A stretch of 64,000 bases of DNA from Brassica napus (GCF_020379485.1 NW_026016759.1:31762-95761), one strand, 5' to 3'; counted from the stretch's first letter, positions 31,143-44,116 are shown. Made by a program: numbers and translations. The notes: generated by a model from the letters alone, not told the origin.

Positions 31143-31631
31143 TGTTGAGATGAAGACCAAGAAGTGAAGAGATGGAGCTTTGGGGTTAATAGAGTGTTGA
31201 GGCTGAGACAGTAACTTTAGAGATTACCATGGTAACTTTTATTTTACCACAGTAACTTTGGAGTGGTAAGATAAAAGCATGGGAAGTTACCTTGAACCTA
31301 TTTGGAGAAGGGATCACGTCCAAAGGGGAGCAAGGAGTGGTGTGGATAAGGTTTGGTCATAGCTGGAAAGGTGAAGCCACTTTACAGCCTGTCCAAGCAT
31401 GTGAAGCCTCTCAGCAGCCAGCTAGCCTTGACTTCACATGCTTTGAGTCCCATTTTCGAAATCCTCTTTGTATCAGCCTTATCTCTTCATTTATAACTTG
31501 TATCTGAGACATTAAAATTAATCAATGGAGTTTTGAGTCTCTCTCTCTCTAGAATCTCTCTATTCTCTCTAAACTTTACTCTAATCTTCTCTGATTATTA
31601 TTAAACACACTCTAAAACACAAAAGTGTATA
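31143..31631 (+). repeat. 3' LTR of B1
   Basis: 489 bp; two bases shorter than the 5' LTR in the CT run near 31545. Confidence 0.93.
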
Positions 31632-32780
31632 CCTTCCAGTCTTCAAATCCTGGAACTCAACTTCATTTGGTCTGAAAACCACTTGACAATCCAGATCAAC
31701 TGTAGCCTTCTTAACTGAGATTAGATTGGATGTAAACTGAGGTAGGTAGAAGGCAGTGGAGTTCTTCTCAAACAGCTTGAGGTTTCCCACTCCTTCTATT
31801 GGGATCCTGGTACCATTGGCTATCATGACACTCCCTGTTGCTGCTTTAACCTCACTGATTAGTCTCTTGTCACTGATCATGTGGTGTGTTGCTCCAGAGT
31901 CAATGATGATGGGTTTAGATGTGGATGCTTTGGCAGGAGCACCCAGACTCCGGGTCGTAGCCAAAGCATACACATGCTTAACCAACTCATCCCATTCCTT
32001 CTTTGTCACACACTCATCTGCCCTCTTGGTATCCATTCCTCTCATATCCGCACTGTCTCCTACTGTCTCTCCCATGTAAGCTGAGTATGAACACTCTCCT
32101 ATAACCATCTGCTGAAGTACATCCTTGATTCTCTTCAAGATTACACTCATCCTGTCACTTAAGTGCTCAGACTCGCTATCCTTTCTCCATGCCCTTCTCT
32201 TCATTAACCACTCCTTAGAAAGTTTTCTCAACCTTCCCCTCTTACAGCTTGTACCTCCCTTCCATCTTTCTGGCTTCCTGTTCATTTCCCACACATCACA
32301 AGTATATTTAACAAGCTCACATACCTCTTCCATAAGGAAGCTGAAGATCACATCTTGCTTCCTCCTTTCTTGACAACATCTCGGATTTGATGTGTGTGTC
32401 TTCACCACATCTAGCTCCGACCATACTTCTCTCAGCCTTCCCACAAGCTGATAACACTCATCCTTTCCTTGTCTCAAGCCGCGGATCACCCCTCTGTCCT
32501 CAACGACTCTCACAAGCTTGGACTTGCCTAAAGTTGCTTCAATCTCACTCTTTGTAGTGTCTCCTTGAACAACTTCATTTCCCAGCTTCAGACCTCTTGT
32601 CTGACCTTCTTCAGTAGCCATTTCCATGAAAGGTTTCCCCTTTCCATGACTACTCCATAACCCACAGCTTTCCAAAGCTCTCTTTGCCCATCTTGACCAA
32701 TCGCCATCCCTCTCTTCTTCAAGCTCCATGGTTGTACTAGATCTGTGCTTCATTTCCATGTTGAGATAGTTTGAATCCAT
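31632..32780 (-). CDS. A3 polyprotein, first piece (Gag, protease)
   Basis: Starts ATG 32778-32780 (MDSNYLNMEMKH), 102 nt after the primer site. Same divergent basic Gag as A1, here with TSCKRGRLRKLSKEWLM at the position of the missing zinc knuckle, and protease motif IIIDSGATHHMISD. It ends at the B1 target site and resumes at 26117. The last residues read beyond 31632 belong to the B1 LTR. Confidence 0.91.
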
Positions 32781-32900
32781 CAGAATATCTCACACCACTC
32801 AGATAATAAAGACCAGAACTCAAGAACACTCAAGAACACCCAGATTTTATGAAAAACGAAATCACACTCTCCCCTTTTTAGCAACCTGGCTCTGATACCA
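32781..32900 (-). promoter_or_regulatory. A3 leader and primer binding site
   Basis: TGGTATCAGAGCCAGGTT at 32883-32900, then a 102-nt leader with fewer TTGAGTGTTC units than A1. Confidence 0.85.
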
Positions 32901-33385
32901 TATACACTTTTGTGTATTAGAGCATGATTCAACCAATCAGGGATAATCAGATGAAAATATTAAAGAGATTAAGAGATTCTAGTGAGAGAATAAAGAGAGA
33001 GAGACTCAAAACTCCATTAATTAATAACTGATGAGGTTTACAAGTATTAATAGAGAGAGCAACAAGGAAATTCGAAATGGTTAAGCATGTGTAGTCAAAG
33101 GACAGGCTGGAACTCCTTTTGAATCACTTGGCTGTGCTTTCTCACATGCTTGCACTAGTATAAAGGTAACTTCTCCTTTCCAGCATCATACAGGCTGTCA
33201 AAGTGATCCCTTATCCTTCCTTAACCTCACTTATCCTCTTTGGTCGAGTTTCCTCTCTTCTCTTCACTAAGTTACCTTCTCATCCCATCAGATAACTTCC
33301 CCAAGTAGTTACTGTGGTTAAAATAAAGTTACCACAGTAAAACTCTAAAGTTACTGTCTCAGCCTCCTTGGTCTTCATCTCAATA
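32901..33385 (-). repeat. 5' LTR of A3
   Basis: 485 bp with the GAAAATATT signature. The right end CTCAATA is followed by the GGAAC duplication and C1 coding sequence. Confidence 0.93.
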
Positions 33386-33390
33386 GGAAC

Positions 33391-34341
33391 AGGGGATGAA
33401 CATGAGGATGAAGGTAGCGGTTACTTTCAAAGGTAGCAACTACCTTGTGTGGTCTCGGATGGTGAAGACTGCGGTGGGAAGTAAGGGTTTGTGGGGGCAC
33501 ATCACAACAGGGGAGGCTCCGAAACTCATTACTCAGGGAGGAGATCAAGAAGAGGTCTCCAATGAAGCGGCTGTGGAGAAATGGCAACAAGAAGACATGC
33601 TGGTGATGACGGTTCTACACGCATCCTTGGACCCAGCTATCTTGGATGCCTACAGCTACTGTGAATCAGCCAAGGAGCTGTGGGACACGCTGAAGAAGGT
33701 GTATGGGAACATTTCCAACCTCAGCCGTGTGTTTGAAGTGAAGCTAGCGATCAACCGTCTTGCACAAGAGGACATGGAGTTCACTAAGCACTTGGGGAGG
33801 TTCAGGTCCTTATGGTCAGAGCTGGAGATGCTGAGGCCGAGCACAACTGATCCAGATCAGTTGAATGAGAGGCGCGAGCAAGACAAGGTCTTTGGTCTGC
33901 TTCTCACACTGAACCCGGCCTACACCCAGCTCATCCAGCACATGTTAAGGTCAGACAAGCTTCCGGACCTTGAGGAGGTGTGTGCACAAATCCAAAGGGA
34001 GCAGGGATCTATGGGTTTGTTTGGAGGAAAGGGGGAGCTCTCTCTTGCCAATCAAGCAGCTCATGAGGATTCAACCGAGGCTCCACAAGCAAACAAGGCA
34101 TCTCACGGGAAGTACGAGGACAGGAAGTTCAATGGCAACTGTGATCATTGCAAGAAGCATGGTCATAAGAAGAGCCAATGCTGGATACTGCACCCACACC
34201 TCAAGCCGGCCAAGTTCATGAAGGAGCGTGAGGGAAGGGCAAATGTGACTGAAGGTTCAAGTGGAGCTGGCACCAGCAAGATCAGTGAAGTGGATGGGCT
34301 TGGAGGCAATGATGGGAATGGGAAGTCTCTGGTGGCTTACA
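33391..34341 (+). CDS. C1 polyprotein, Gag piece with zinc knuckle
   Basis: Continues from 17755. It holds the copia Gag core (NYLVWSRMVKTAVGSKGLWG, AKELWDTLKKVYGN, DMEFTKHLGRFRSLWSELE) and a CX2CX4HX4C zinc knuckle (CDHCKKHGHKKSQC, about 34138-34180). It ends at KSLVAY where B2 is inserted and resumes at 39849. The codons read past 34341 belong to the B2 LTR. The sequence matches C2 55451-56401. Confidence 0.93.
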
Positions 34342-34828
34342 TATACACTTTTGTGTTTTAGAGTGTGTTTAATAATAATCAGAGAAGATTAGAGTAAAGT
34401 TTAGAGAGAATAGAGAGATTCTAGAGAGAGAGAGACTCAAAACTCCATATATTAATTTAATGTCTCAGATACAAGTTATAAATGAAGAGATAAGGCTGAT
34501 ACAAAGGGGATTTCGAAATGAGACTCAAAGCATGTGAAGTCAAGGCTAGCTGGCTGCTGAGAGGCTTCACATGCTTGGACAGGCTGTAAAGTGGCTTCAC
34601 CTTTCCAGCTATGACCAAACCTTATCCACACCACTCCTTGCTCCCCTTTGGACGTGATCCCTTCTCCAAATAGGTTCAAGGTAACTTCCCATGCTTTTAT
34701 CTTACCACTCCAAAGTTACTGTGGTAAAATAAAAGTTACCATGGTAAACTCTAAAGTTACTGTCTCAGCCTCAACACTCTATTAACCCCAAAGCTCCATC
34801 TCTTCACTTCTTGATCTTCATCTCAACA
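34342..34828 (-). repeat. 3' LTR of B2
   Basis: 487 bp; same content as B1 LTRs with small differences (GATGAAGATCAAG start where B1 has GATGAAGACCAAG). Confidence 0.93.
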
Positions 34829-34969
34829 CTCCCCCTCAAGCTAGACTAAGAGAACTTGTCTAGCTTGGAAACCATGAAGACCTCCCTCATTAAAAACCTC
34901 ACCAAGGAAAACCCAATGGGATAAAACCTTGATGAGGGAAAAAGAGTGGAGACTCCATGGTTAAGGGGC
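34829..34969 (-). promoter_or_regulatory. B2 3' module: HP1, HP2, polypurine tract
   Basis: HP1 arms 34927-34937 and 34897-34907 (11 pairs, one G-U). HP2 arms 34858-34867 and 34837-34846. Same arrangement as B1. Confidence 0.82.
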
Positions 34970-37900
34970 TCAGCTCCTTGGAGTAAGATCAATGAGTCCA
35001 AGCCTTGATTGTATGGACTCCATTGTCTTTAATCTCGCTGCCTTAGTAAACACATCTGCAAGCTGATCTTCACTTCTTGTATAACATGGCAGTATCACTC
35101 CAAGTATAATCATCTGCCTCACCTTGTGGCAATCAATTTCTATATGCTTTGTCCTCTCATGAAAGACTGAGTTAGAAGCAATGTGGATAGCTGCTTGATT
35201 GTCACAGTGCATTGTCATAGGAGTACTCTGCTCAATCTCCAAATGCTTCAAGATACCCTTGATCCATACCAATTCGTTTGTTAGCTTCAGCATAGCCCTA
35301 TACTCAGCCTCAGCACTTGAACAGGAGATGACCTTCTGCTTCTTACTTTTCCAAGTAACCAGGTTCCCTCCAATGAATGTACAATACCCAGTAGTTGATC
35401 TCCTGTCCACTCTATCTCCTGCCCAATCAGCATCACAATACCCAACCACTTCTGTACTGCCATTACAACCCATCCAAACTCCTTGACCAGGCGTGCCACT
35501 CAAATACCTCAGTATCCTATCAACCATCTTCCAGTGATGTACCTTTGGTGCCTGCATATGCTGACTTACTTGATTCACAGCAAAACATATATCAGGTCTG
35601 GTGATAGTCAAGTAGATCAGCTTGCCAACCATCTTCCTATACAGCTTAGCATCATCAAACAACTGCTTCTCTTCAACCTCCCCCTCACGCAGAACCTTAT
35701 ACCCCTCCTCAAGAGGTGTCTTAGCTATCTTTCCTCCAAGCACATCAGTCTCCTTCAACATATCCATAGTATACTTCCTTTGAGACATAAACAAACCCTC
35801 CTTTGATCTACATATCTCAATGCCCAGAAAATACTTCATCTCTCCCAAATCCTTGATGTCAAACACAGATTTGAGAAACTCCTTAGTGGCATGAATCCCT
35901 GCCTTATCACTTCCTGTGATAATCAAATCATCCACATACACTAGAATCACAATGATCCCTGAAGGTCCTGTCAAGGTGAAGAGAGTGTGATCTAGTTCAG
36001 ACTTCCTAAAGCCTCTCCCATTGAGTGTTGTACTCAACTTCCTGTACCAAGCTCTAGGTGACTGTTTCAGCCCATATATTGCCTTCTTCAATCTCAAAAC
36101 ATTCCCTGGCTTTACTAGATGCTCAAGACCAGGAGGCGGATGCATGTATACTTCTTCTTCAAGTTCACCTTGCAAGAAAGCATTCTTCACATCCATTTGC
36201 CACAAATCCCACTCCAAGTTTGTTGCAATGGATAACACAATTCGAATTGTGTGAAGCTTGGCTACTGGTGCAAAAGTATCAATGTAATCTTCCCCATAAG
36301 TCTGTGTAAATCCTCTTGCAACCAGCCTGGTCTTGCACCTATCTATCTTCCCATTTGCAAGATACTTGATGGTGAAGATCCATCTGCTTGAAACTGCCTT
36401 CTTCCCTTCAGGTAACTCACTCTCATACCAAGTGTCATTCCTGATCATTGCATCCCTTTCATCTCCTACTGAATCTCTCCAAACCTTGTGCTTCATAGCT
36501 TCTTCATAAGATCTTGGTATCTCATTCTCATCCAAGTTACACATAAACACCATGTGCTCTTCTGGATATTCTGCAAAGGAACACACGGCTTGAGAAGGAT
36601 GCTCCACAGCCTGGGCATTGTAGTACACTCTCGTGTTTACCCAGTTGGAAGCATCCCTCTTTATCCTTGTGCTCCTCCGCAAAGCCTGAACCTGATCCTC
36701 AGCTTGAACCTCTGCTTGAACCTCTGTTTCTGTCTCACTCACCTCCTCTTGATCATGAACCTCTCCCTGCTCATCCACCTGAGGAAAATTCTCTACTTCT
36801 TGTGTCACCTCTTGATCATGATGACCTGAATCCCCTTGGTGCTGCTCTTGCACTCCTGATTCAGACTCATTTCCCCCTCATGATCAAGTGGGGTAGTTCT
36901 TTCAGCTTCTCTAACCTTCTCTTGGGACATGTTTACCCCAAGCCTTTCCAAGATGTTCCTCAGATTCTCTGCCATGTTTCTTGGTTCTTGAGACAGATCT
37001 TCCAAGTCTTCCCAATTCTTTTCTTCATAATAACCCTTTGCCTCTATAAACTTAACATCTCTAGATACCAACACTCTCCTAGTTGCTGGATCATAGCACT
37101 TGTACCCCTTCTGAGTTACTGAGTACCCAATGAGCATTGCTTTAGTGCTCTTTGCCTCCAACTTGTTTCTCTGTTCTCCTGGAATCCAGACATAACATAG
37201 GCATCCAAAGACACGCAGATGATCTATGTATGGCTTGCTCTTGTTCAGCACCTCAAAAGGAGACAGATTCTTCAATACCTTAGTTGGAATCCGATTGATA
37301 AGATAGCATGCAGTCTGAACAGCATCACCCCAAAACCTCTTTGGAACATTAGCATGATACATCATGGATCTAGCCACCTCCATCAGATGCCTATTCTTCC
37401 TCTCAGCTACCCCATTCTGCTGTGGTGTGTAAGGACAACTGGTCTGATGCACTATCCCATGTTTAGCCAAGTGATTCTTGAAGGCATGACTGGTGTATTC
37501 TCCTCCATTATCAGACCGTAGTACCTTCACAGTAGCATTGTAATGGTTAGTTACATATGCTTGGAAGTTGACAAAAGCCTCAAAAACTCTATCCTTAGAT
37601 GGCAGCAATGTGATCCATGTATACTTAGACTTCTCATCTATGAATGTCACAAAGTACTTCTGGTTTTCTCTAGACATACAAGGGGCTGTCCACACATCAG
37701 AATGAACAAGATCAAAGCAATTTGCATATATGGTCTCTGATGTGGGAAAAACAGTTCTACAATGCTTCCCTAAGATGCAAGCTTCACATTCCAAGTGATT
37801 GAATGACATATTAGGCATAATCAATTCAATTGCACGAGCATGAGGATGTCCTAATCTAGCATGCCAAGTAATACTATCACACCTATCAGCAGTACTACTC

Positions 37901-39195
37901 AAGCATACAGAATCAATAGGGTTAGAGGTCTTAGCTGTTTGGAGATGATATAACTGATTCTTGCTGTCCCCTCTACCAATAACTCTCCCAGTCTTCAAAT
38001 CTTGAAACTCAACTTCATTTGGCCTGAATACTACTTGACAATCAAGATCAACTGTGGCCTTCTTCACTGATATCAGATTTGAAGTGAACTGAGGCAGGTA
38101 GAATGCAGGTGAGTTCTTCTCAAACAGCTTGAGGTTTCCCACTCCTTCTATTGGGATCCTAGCACCATTAGCTATCATGACACTCCCTGTTGCAGCCTTG
38201 ACTTCACTTATCAGACTTCTATCACTGATCATATGATGTGTTGCTCCAGAATCAATGATGATGGGTTTGGATGTGGATGCTAAGGCAGGAGCACCTTGTC
38301 TCCGGGTCGTAGCCAAAGCATACACATACTTGACAAACCCATCCCATTCTTTCTTTGTGATAGGATCATCTGCTCCTTTGGTTCCTTGCCCCTTCATAAC
38401 CACACTTTCTTCTACTGAACTACCCATATAGGCTGAGTAGGAACACTCTCCTCTAACCACATGCTGCGCAAACTCTTTAATCAGTCTTGTCTCCATATCA
38501 TTCCCAAAGTATCCACACTGTCTACTCTTCCTCTGAGTCTTTCTCACCATGACCCAAGTCCTGGACAGTCTCCTCAATCTTCCCTTCTTACACCTTGTAC
38601 CATCTCTGATCCTGATCAGTCTCTTGCTCTTCTCATATACTTTATATGAAGACTGAACAAGCTCACACAACCCATCCACATCTACTCGCTCATCATCTTT
38701 GGCTACTTGCATAATCAGCTGACCATATGATGAGTTTAAGCTCACTAGAAGGCTCAAGACTACATCTTGCTCCAGCCTTTCTTGAATCACCTCCGGATCT
38801 GATGTTCTTGATCTCAACAAATCCAACTCTCTCCACAAGTATTTTAGCTTGCCCACAAGCTGATGGAGTTCTTCCTTTCCTCTTCTCAGGTCTGTGTTAG
38901 CTCTCTTGACTCCACAAACCTTCTTCAGATCGGATCTACTCCCATGAGCTGCTTCAATCCCACATCTTGTATGGTTTTCTTGAACAACTCTATCTTCATA
39001 CCTCAGACTCCACGCCTGACCTGCTTCTGTAGCCATTCTTCTCAAAGGCTTCCCCTTTTTATGACTACTCCACAACACACAGCTCCTCAACACTGCCTTC
39101 GCCCATCTTGACCAACTTCCACCAGTTTCCTCTTCAAGCTTCAATGGAATACTAGAACTATGCTTCATCTCCATGCCTAGGTTGTTTGTTTCCAT
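34970..39195 (-). pseudogene. B2 Gag-Pol polyprotein, one-base frameshift
   Basis: ATG at 39193-39195. The region is 4226 nt, exactly one less than the intact B1 ORF. The missing base is in a G run (five C on the plus strand at 36873-36877, where B1 has six G), in the linker between integrase and RT. The upstream frame runs off and stops at 36805; RT and RNase H continue in the other frame from about 36877 to 34970. All domain motifs remain (DSGATHHMISD, RSDNGGEY, YVDDLIITGS, DADWAGD). One residue differs in the RT block (GELEEEVYMH against GELEDEVYMH). The deletion could be real or an assembly homopolymer error. Confidence 0.9.
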
Positions 39196-39356
39196 CAGAA
39201 AGATCCAAACGAGCCTAGTGACTGAAGAACATAACCCAGACTCACCAAGAACACTCAAGAACACCAAGAACACTAAGAACACTCAAGAAAGAACCCAGAT
39301 TTGCGAAAAAGAAATCACACACTCACCCCCTTTTGAGCAACCTGGCTCTGATACCA
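39196..39356 (-). promoter_or_regulatory. B2 leader and primer binding site
   Basis: TGGTATCAGAGCCAGGTT at 39339-39356. Leader with degenerate TTGAGTGTTC units (39240-39292). Confidence 0.87.
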
Positions 39357-39843
39357 TATACACTTTTGTGTTTTAGAGTGTGTTTAATAATAATCAGAGA
39401 AGATTAGAGTAAAGTTTAGAGAGAATAGAGAGATTCTAGAGAGAGAGAGACTCAAAACTCCATATATTAATTTAATGTCTCAGATACAAGTTATAAATGA
39501 AGAGATAAGGCTGATACAAAGGGGATTTCGAAATGAGACTCAAAGCATGTGAAGTCAAGGCTAGCTGGCTGCTGAGAGGCTTCACATGCTTGGACAGGCT
39601 GTAAAGTGGCTTCACCTTTCCAGCTATGACCAAACCTTATCCACACCACTCCTTGCTCCCCTTTGGACGTGATCCCTTCTCCAAATAGGTTCAAGGTAAC
39701 TTCCCATGCTTTTATCTTACCACTCCAAAGTTACTGTGGTAAAATAAAAGTTACCATGGTAAACTCTAAAGTTACTGTCTCAGCCTCAACACTCTATTAA
39801 CCCCAAAGCTCCATCTCTTCACTTCTTGATCTTCATCTCAACA
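39357..39843 (-). repeat. 5' LTR of B2
   Basis: 487 bp, equal in length to its partner; the right end TCTCAACA is followed by the TTACA duplication. Confidence 0.93.
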
Positions 39844-39848
39844 TTACA

Positions 39849-42800
39849 CAGGCGCCTCAAGCTCCCGCAGCAATGATGACTACATCAAGAGATCAGACCT
39901 TGATGCCCTCTTCAAAATGCTAAAGGAAAACGGTAACACTTACGGTTATTCCTTTGGAGCTTCTATGATTGCATATAAGGATGATCACTTGATTAGAGAA
40001 CTAGTAGAACGGTTAGAAGCTAGGAATGGGTATAGACATGCTCACATTGCTAGAACTGATAAGATGCATCCATCACTTAGTAATCTATGCCATAATGCTA
40101 AACGAGTAAGTAAACCATTGATTGTTGATTCTGGTGCATCACATCATATGATAAGTGATGAAAACTTGATTAAGGATATAGAACCTACACATGGGCATGT
40201 GATGATAGCAAATGGGGATAAGATACCCATTAGAGGAATAGGAAAGCTTAAGCTGTTTAACAAAGAATCTAGAGCTTTTTACATGCCTGAATTCACATCA
40301 AACCTATTATCAGTGAAGAAATGTACTAATGATTTACAATGCAATGTTATCTTTAGTCCTAATGATGTGAAGTTTCAGGATATTGAGAGCAGCAGATTGA
40401 TTGGGAAAGGGGTGACTAAGGGAGATCTCTATATGCTTGAAGAACTCACTTCTGTTCCTGATTATAGTTGCTCGTTTACTTCTGCTTCTTTGTTGAATAA
40501 AAATGCATTGTGGCATGCTAGAGTAGGACACCCTCATGTTAAAGCTTTGAACTTAATGGTACCAGGTGTTGTGTTTGAGAACAAGGATTGTGAAGCTTGT
40601 ATTTTAGGCAAGCATTGTAGAACTGTGTTTCAAAAGTCTACTACCGTTTATGATAATTGCTTTGATCTAATTCACTCAGATGTGTGGACTGCCCCTTGCT
40701 TATCTAGAGATAGTTATAAGTATTTTGTCACATTCATTGATGAAAAATCCAAATACACCTGGTTAACCTTAATTCAGACCAAAGATAGGGTACTTGATGC
40801 ATTTAGGAACTTTCAAACTTATGTAACTAACCATTATCATGCTAAGATTAAAATTTTGAGATCAGATAATGGAGGGGAGTACACGAGTCATGCATTCAAG
40901 CAACACCTATCACAACATGGGATCCTACATCAAACAAGCTGTCCTTATACTCCACAGCAAAATGGAGTGGCTGAGAGGAAGAATAGGCATCTCATGGAAG
41001 TGGCAAGGTCACTTATGTTTCAGAGTAATGTTCCAAAGAGATTTTGGAGTGATGCGGTTGCCACTGCTTGTTACCTGATAAACAGAACCCCAACCAAAGT
41101 TCTGAATGAGAAGGCTCCATTTGAAGTTCTGAACAGGTACAAGCCAGCTCTTGATTATTTGCGAGTCTTTGGGTGCCTATGCTTTGTACTCAAACCAGGA
41201 GAGATGATCAACAAGCTAGAAGCAAGAAGCACTAAGGCTGTGTTCATAGGATACTCAGCTACACAGAAAGGATACAAATGCTATGATCCTATAGCAAGGA
41301 GAGTTCTTGTATCTAGAGATGTGAAGTTCTTGGAAGATAGAGGATACTATGAAGAAAAGAATCAAGAAGACCTGAAGGACTTAACATCAGACAAGGCCAC
41401 CACCTTGCGGATCATTCTTGAAGGTCTTGGAATCAGTACATCCCAGGATCCAAGGAATCACGCAACTACACCTCCTGAAGTTGGTTCACCATCCCACCTT
41501 GATCATGAGGGAGGAGAGGAGCATGAGGAGCCTATGCAAGAGGCCAACCAAGATGAAGGAGGAGTAGAGAATGAAGGAGAAGAGAGCATAGGCTCGGATG
41601 GTCATGGACATGATCATGGTGTGACACAAACACCTTCTCAAGATGAAGTGGTAGAAGAACAACAGGAAGAAGAACCGGTTGTGCAGCCACTAAGAAGGAG
41701 TACAAGGATAAGGAAGGATCCTTCCAGTTGGGTAAACACGAGAGTGTACTACAATGCCCAAGCTGTGGAGCATCCTTCTCAAGCCGTGTGCTCCTTTGCT
41801 CAATATCCAGAAGCACATTGCGCTTTCATGGTAAACTTGGATGAGAATCACATCCCAAGAAGCTATGAAGAAGCAATGAAAGATAAAGAATGGAAGGAAT
41901 CAGTTGGAGATGAGGCAGGAGCAATGATCAAGAATGATACATGGTATGAGAGTGAGTTACCAAAAGGGAAGAAGGCTGTGACTAGTAGATGGATATTCAC
42001 AATCAAGTACAAAGCGGATGGAAAGGTTGAGAGGAAGAAGTCAAGGCTAGTTGCAAGAGGTTTCACTCAAACTTATGGAGAAGATTACATAGAAACCTTT
42101 GCACCAGTAGCTAAACTCCACACAATCCGGATTGTACTGAGCTTAGCTGTGAATCTTGGATGGGGGTTATGGCAAATGGATGTGAAGAATGCGTTTCTAC
42201 AAGGTGAACTTGAGGATGAAGTGTATATGCATCCACCTCCAGGCCTTGAACACTTAGTGAAGAGTGGAAATGTGTTGAGACTGAAGAAAGCCATCTATGG
42301 GCTGAAGCAATCACCAAGAGCTTGGTACAACAAGTTGAGTACTACTCTGAATGGCCGAGGCTTCAAGAAGTCTGAACTAGATCACACCCTCTTCACACTC
42401 ACGACTCCCTCAGGTATGATTGCACTTCTTGTGTATGTTGATGATATCATTATCACAGGGAGTGATAAGGAAGGTATCATAGCAACCAAGGAGTTTCTTA
42501 AATCCATGTTTGAGATTAAAGACTTGGGAGAAATGAAATACTTTCTTGGAATTGAGATATGTAGATCCAAGGAAGGTTTGTTCATGTCCCAAAGGAAGTA
42601 TACACTTGATCTTTTGAAAGGTGCAGGTGCTTATGGAGGCAAGACAGCAAGGATGCCTATGGAGGATGGCTACAAAGTCCCACGAGAGGGGGAGATTGAA
42701 GACAGCAAACCTTATCAGGATCCTAAACTCTATAGAAAACTAGTTGGCAAATTGATTTATCTCACTATAACTAGACCTGACATTTGTTTTGCTGTGAATC

Positions 42801-43405
42801 AGGTGAGTCAACACATGCAAGTACCTAAGGAACATCATTGGCGCATGGTGGAGAGGATCTTGATGTATCTCAACGGCTCACCTGATCAAGGAGTATGGAT
42901 GGGCTGCAATGGAAGCACTGAAGTGGTGGGATACTGTGATGCGGATTGGGCTGGTGATAGAGCAGACAGGAGATCAACCACAGGCTATTGCACATTCATT
43001 GGAGGCAACTTGGTGACTTGGAAGAGTAAGAAGCAGAAGGTGGTGTCTTGCTCAAGTGCAGAAGCTGAGTATAGAGCTATGCTGAAGCTCACCAACGAGT
43101 TAGTATGGATCAAAGGCATCTTGAAGCATTTGGAGATTGATCAAGCCACGCCAATGACCATGCATTGTGACAACCAAGCAGCTATCCACATTGCCTCCAA
43201 CTCGGTGTTCCATGAGAGAACCAAGCACATTGAAGTTGATTGCCACAAGGTGAGGCAGATGATCATCTTAGGAGTCATCTTGCCATGCTACACAAGAAGT
43301 GAAGATCAGTTAGCGGATGTGTTCACCAAGGCTGCAAGGCAGAAGACAATGGAGTCCATTCACATACGGTTGGGCCTCATTGATCTTGGGAAGAGAAGGA
43401 GCTGA
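39849..43405 (+). CDS. C1 polyprotein, pol piece (protease to RNase H)
   Basis: Continues from 34341. It encodes a coiled linker (DDYIKRSDLDALFKMLKENG), protease (LIVDSGASHHMISD), pre-integrase (WHARVGHPHVKA, CEACILGKHC), integrase (HSDVWTAP, RSDNGGEY, QQNGVAERKN), an acidic E/Q/H-rich linker, RT (KNAFLQGELEDEVYMHPPPG, YVDDIIITGS) and RNase H (CDADWAGDRADRRS, SSAEAEYRAM, HCDNQAA). Stop at 43403-43405. The ATG at 39917 is internal. Set against C2, only a few residues differ (VSKPL/VNKPL, KHCRTV/KHCKTV). No lesion apart from the A3 and B2 insertions. Confidence 0.94.
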
Positions 43406-43545
43406 TCCCCTTGGCTGTGAGGTCTTTACTCTTTTTCCCTTATCAAGGTTTTATCCCAATGGGTTTTCCTTGGTAAGGTTTTTAATGAGGAAGATCTCAT
43501 AGCTATCCAAGCTTAGGCTTTCACAAAGCTAAGCTTGAGGGGGAG
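43406..43545 (+). promoter_or_regulatory. C1 3' module: HP1, HP2, polypurine tract
   Basis: HP1 arms CCTTATCAAGG (43438-43448) and CCTTGGTAAGG (43468-43478); against B1, arm position 4 changes from C-G to U-A, a compensatory pair. HP2 arms CAAGCTTAG (43508-43516) and CTAAGCTTG (43529-43537). Purine tract AGGGGGAG. Confidence 0.83.
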
Positions 43546-44111
43546 TGTTGAGTTGAGTTGATTATATTGGTATGGAGAGAAGAGGAGTTGAAGAGGAGAA
43601 GAGATGGAGAAGCTTAGGGGGTTTGGGTGTGAATGGTACGGACGTCCGTACAAGGCCGTACATGGCCGTACCGTCCGTACCAAAGGTCTCGACCAAAACT
43701 TACCCAACTCGACCAAGTGAAACGGTAACAAGGGAGTGTTACCTTGGGGACTTAAGGAGAAGGGATCAGACCGTTGAGTGGATAAGGGAAGAGCGTGCCA
43801 GGCTGGAACAGGCTGTAAAGAGGCAAAGCATGTGAGCCTTACCATCCAATCATCCGGAAAGCAACCTTGACTCTACATGCTTCAATAGTGCCCATTTCGC
43901 CTCTTGTAAACCCTAATGCCTTCTATATAAATATGTAACCTCACTCATTAATAAGATCAATCAGTTCGAGTCTCTCTAATCTCTTAGACTATGGTTTTCT
44001 CTTAGACACTAAACGGCTCTTTCTAGTCTCTTAATCTTTCACAAACTTCTCTTAATCACTTCCTAAACACTCTCTTTATTCTAATCACTCTAAAGATCTC
44101 TTAATCTCATA
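43546..44111 (+). repeat. 3' LTR of C1
   Basis: 566 bp, same length and signature bases as 16970-17535. GTAC cluster at 43635-43681; TATA box at 43924-43933. It ends CTCATA before ACTTG. Confidence 0.93.
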
Positions 44112-44116
44112 ACTTG

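Larger units (their letters stand above)
26123..31631 (+). mobile_element. Ty1/copia retrotransposon B1 (complete, apparently intact)
   Basis: 5509 bp, target duplication CCTTC (26118-26122 and 31632-31636), inserted at the protease/pre-integrase junction of A3. LTRs 491 and 489 bp, differing by one CT unit in a CT run. The polyprotein ORF is uninterrupted. It is the only element here that is complete, uninterrupted and unmutated in coding. Confidence 0.95.
17756..33385 (-). mobile_element. Ty1/copia retrotransposon A3 (complete, interrupted twice)
   Basis: Target duplication GGAAC (17751-17755 and 33386-33390). Own length about 5414 bp after setting aside G2 and B1. LTRs 485 bp each with the GAAAATATT signature. 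Three coding pieces total 4182 nt, the same as A1. Termini are TA...TA as in A1. Confidence 0.93.
34342..39843 (-). mobile_element. Ty1/copia retrotransposon B2 (complete)
   Basis: 5502 bp, target duplication TTACA (34337-34341 and 39844-39848), inserted at the end of C1 gag. LTRs 487 bp each. Internally almost the same as B1 but with a one-base frameshift. Opposite orientation to B1 and C1. Confidence 0.94.
16970..44111 (+). mobile_element. Ty1/copia retrotransposon C1 (complete, interrupted twice)
   Basis: Target duplication ACTTG (16965-16969 and 44112-44116) inside the A1 5' LTR. LTRs are 566 bp each. It is opened by A3 seven bases into the ORF and by B2 at the end of gag. The three coding pieces total 4515 nt (1505 codons), suggesting an intact 1504-residue polyprotein before interruption. 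C2 is a near-identical sibling. Confidence 0.93.

Noticed and set aside
36805..36877. Programmed frameshift between integrase and RT in B2
   Set aside because: The near-identical B1 reads through in a single frame with one more G, so B2 has a deletion or sequence error, not a conserved signal.
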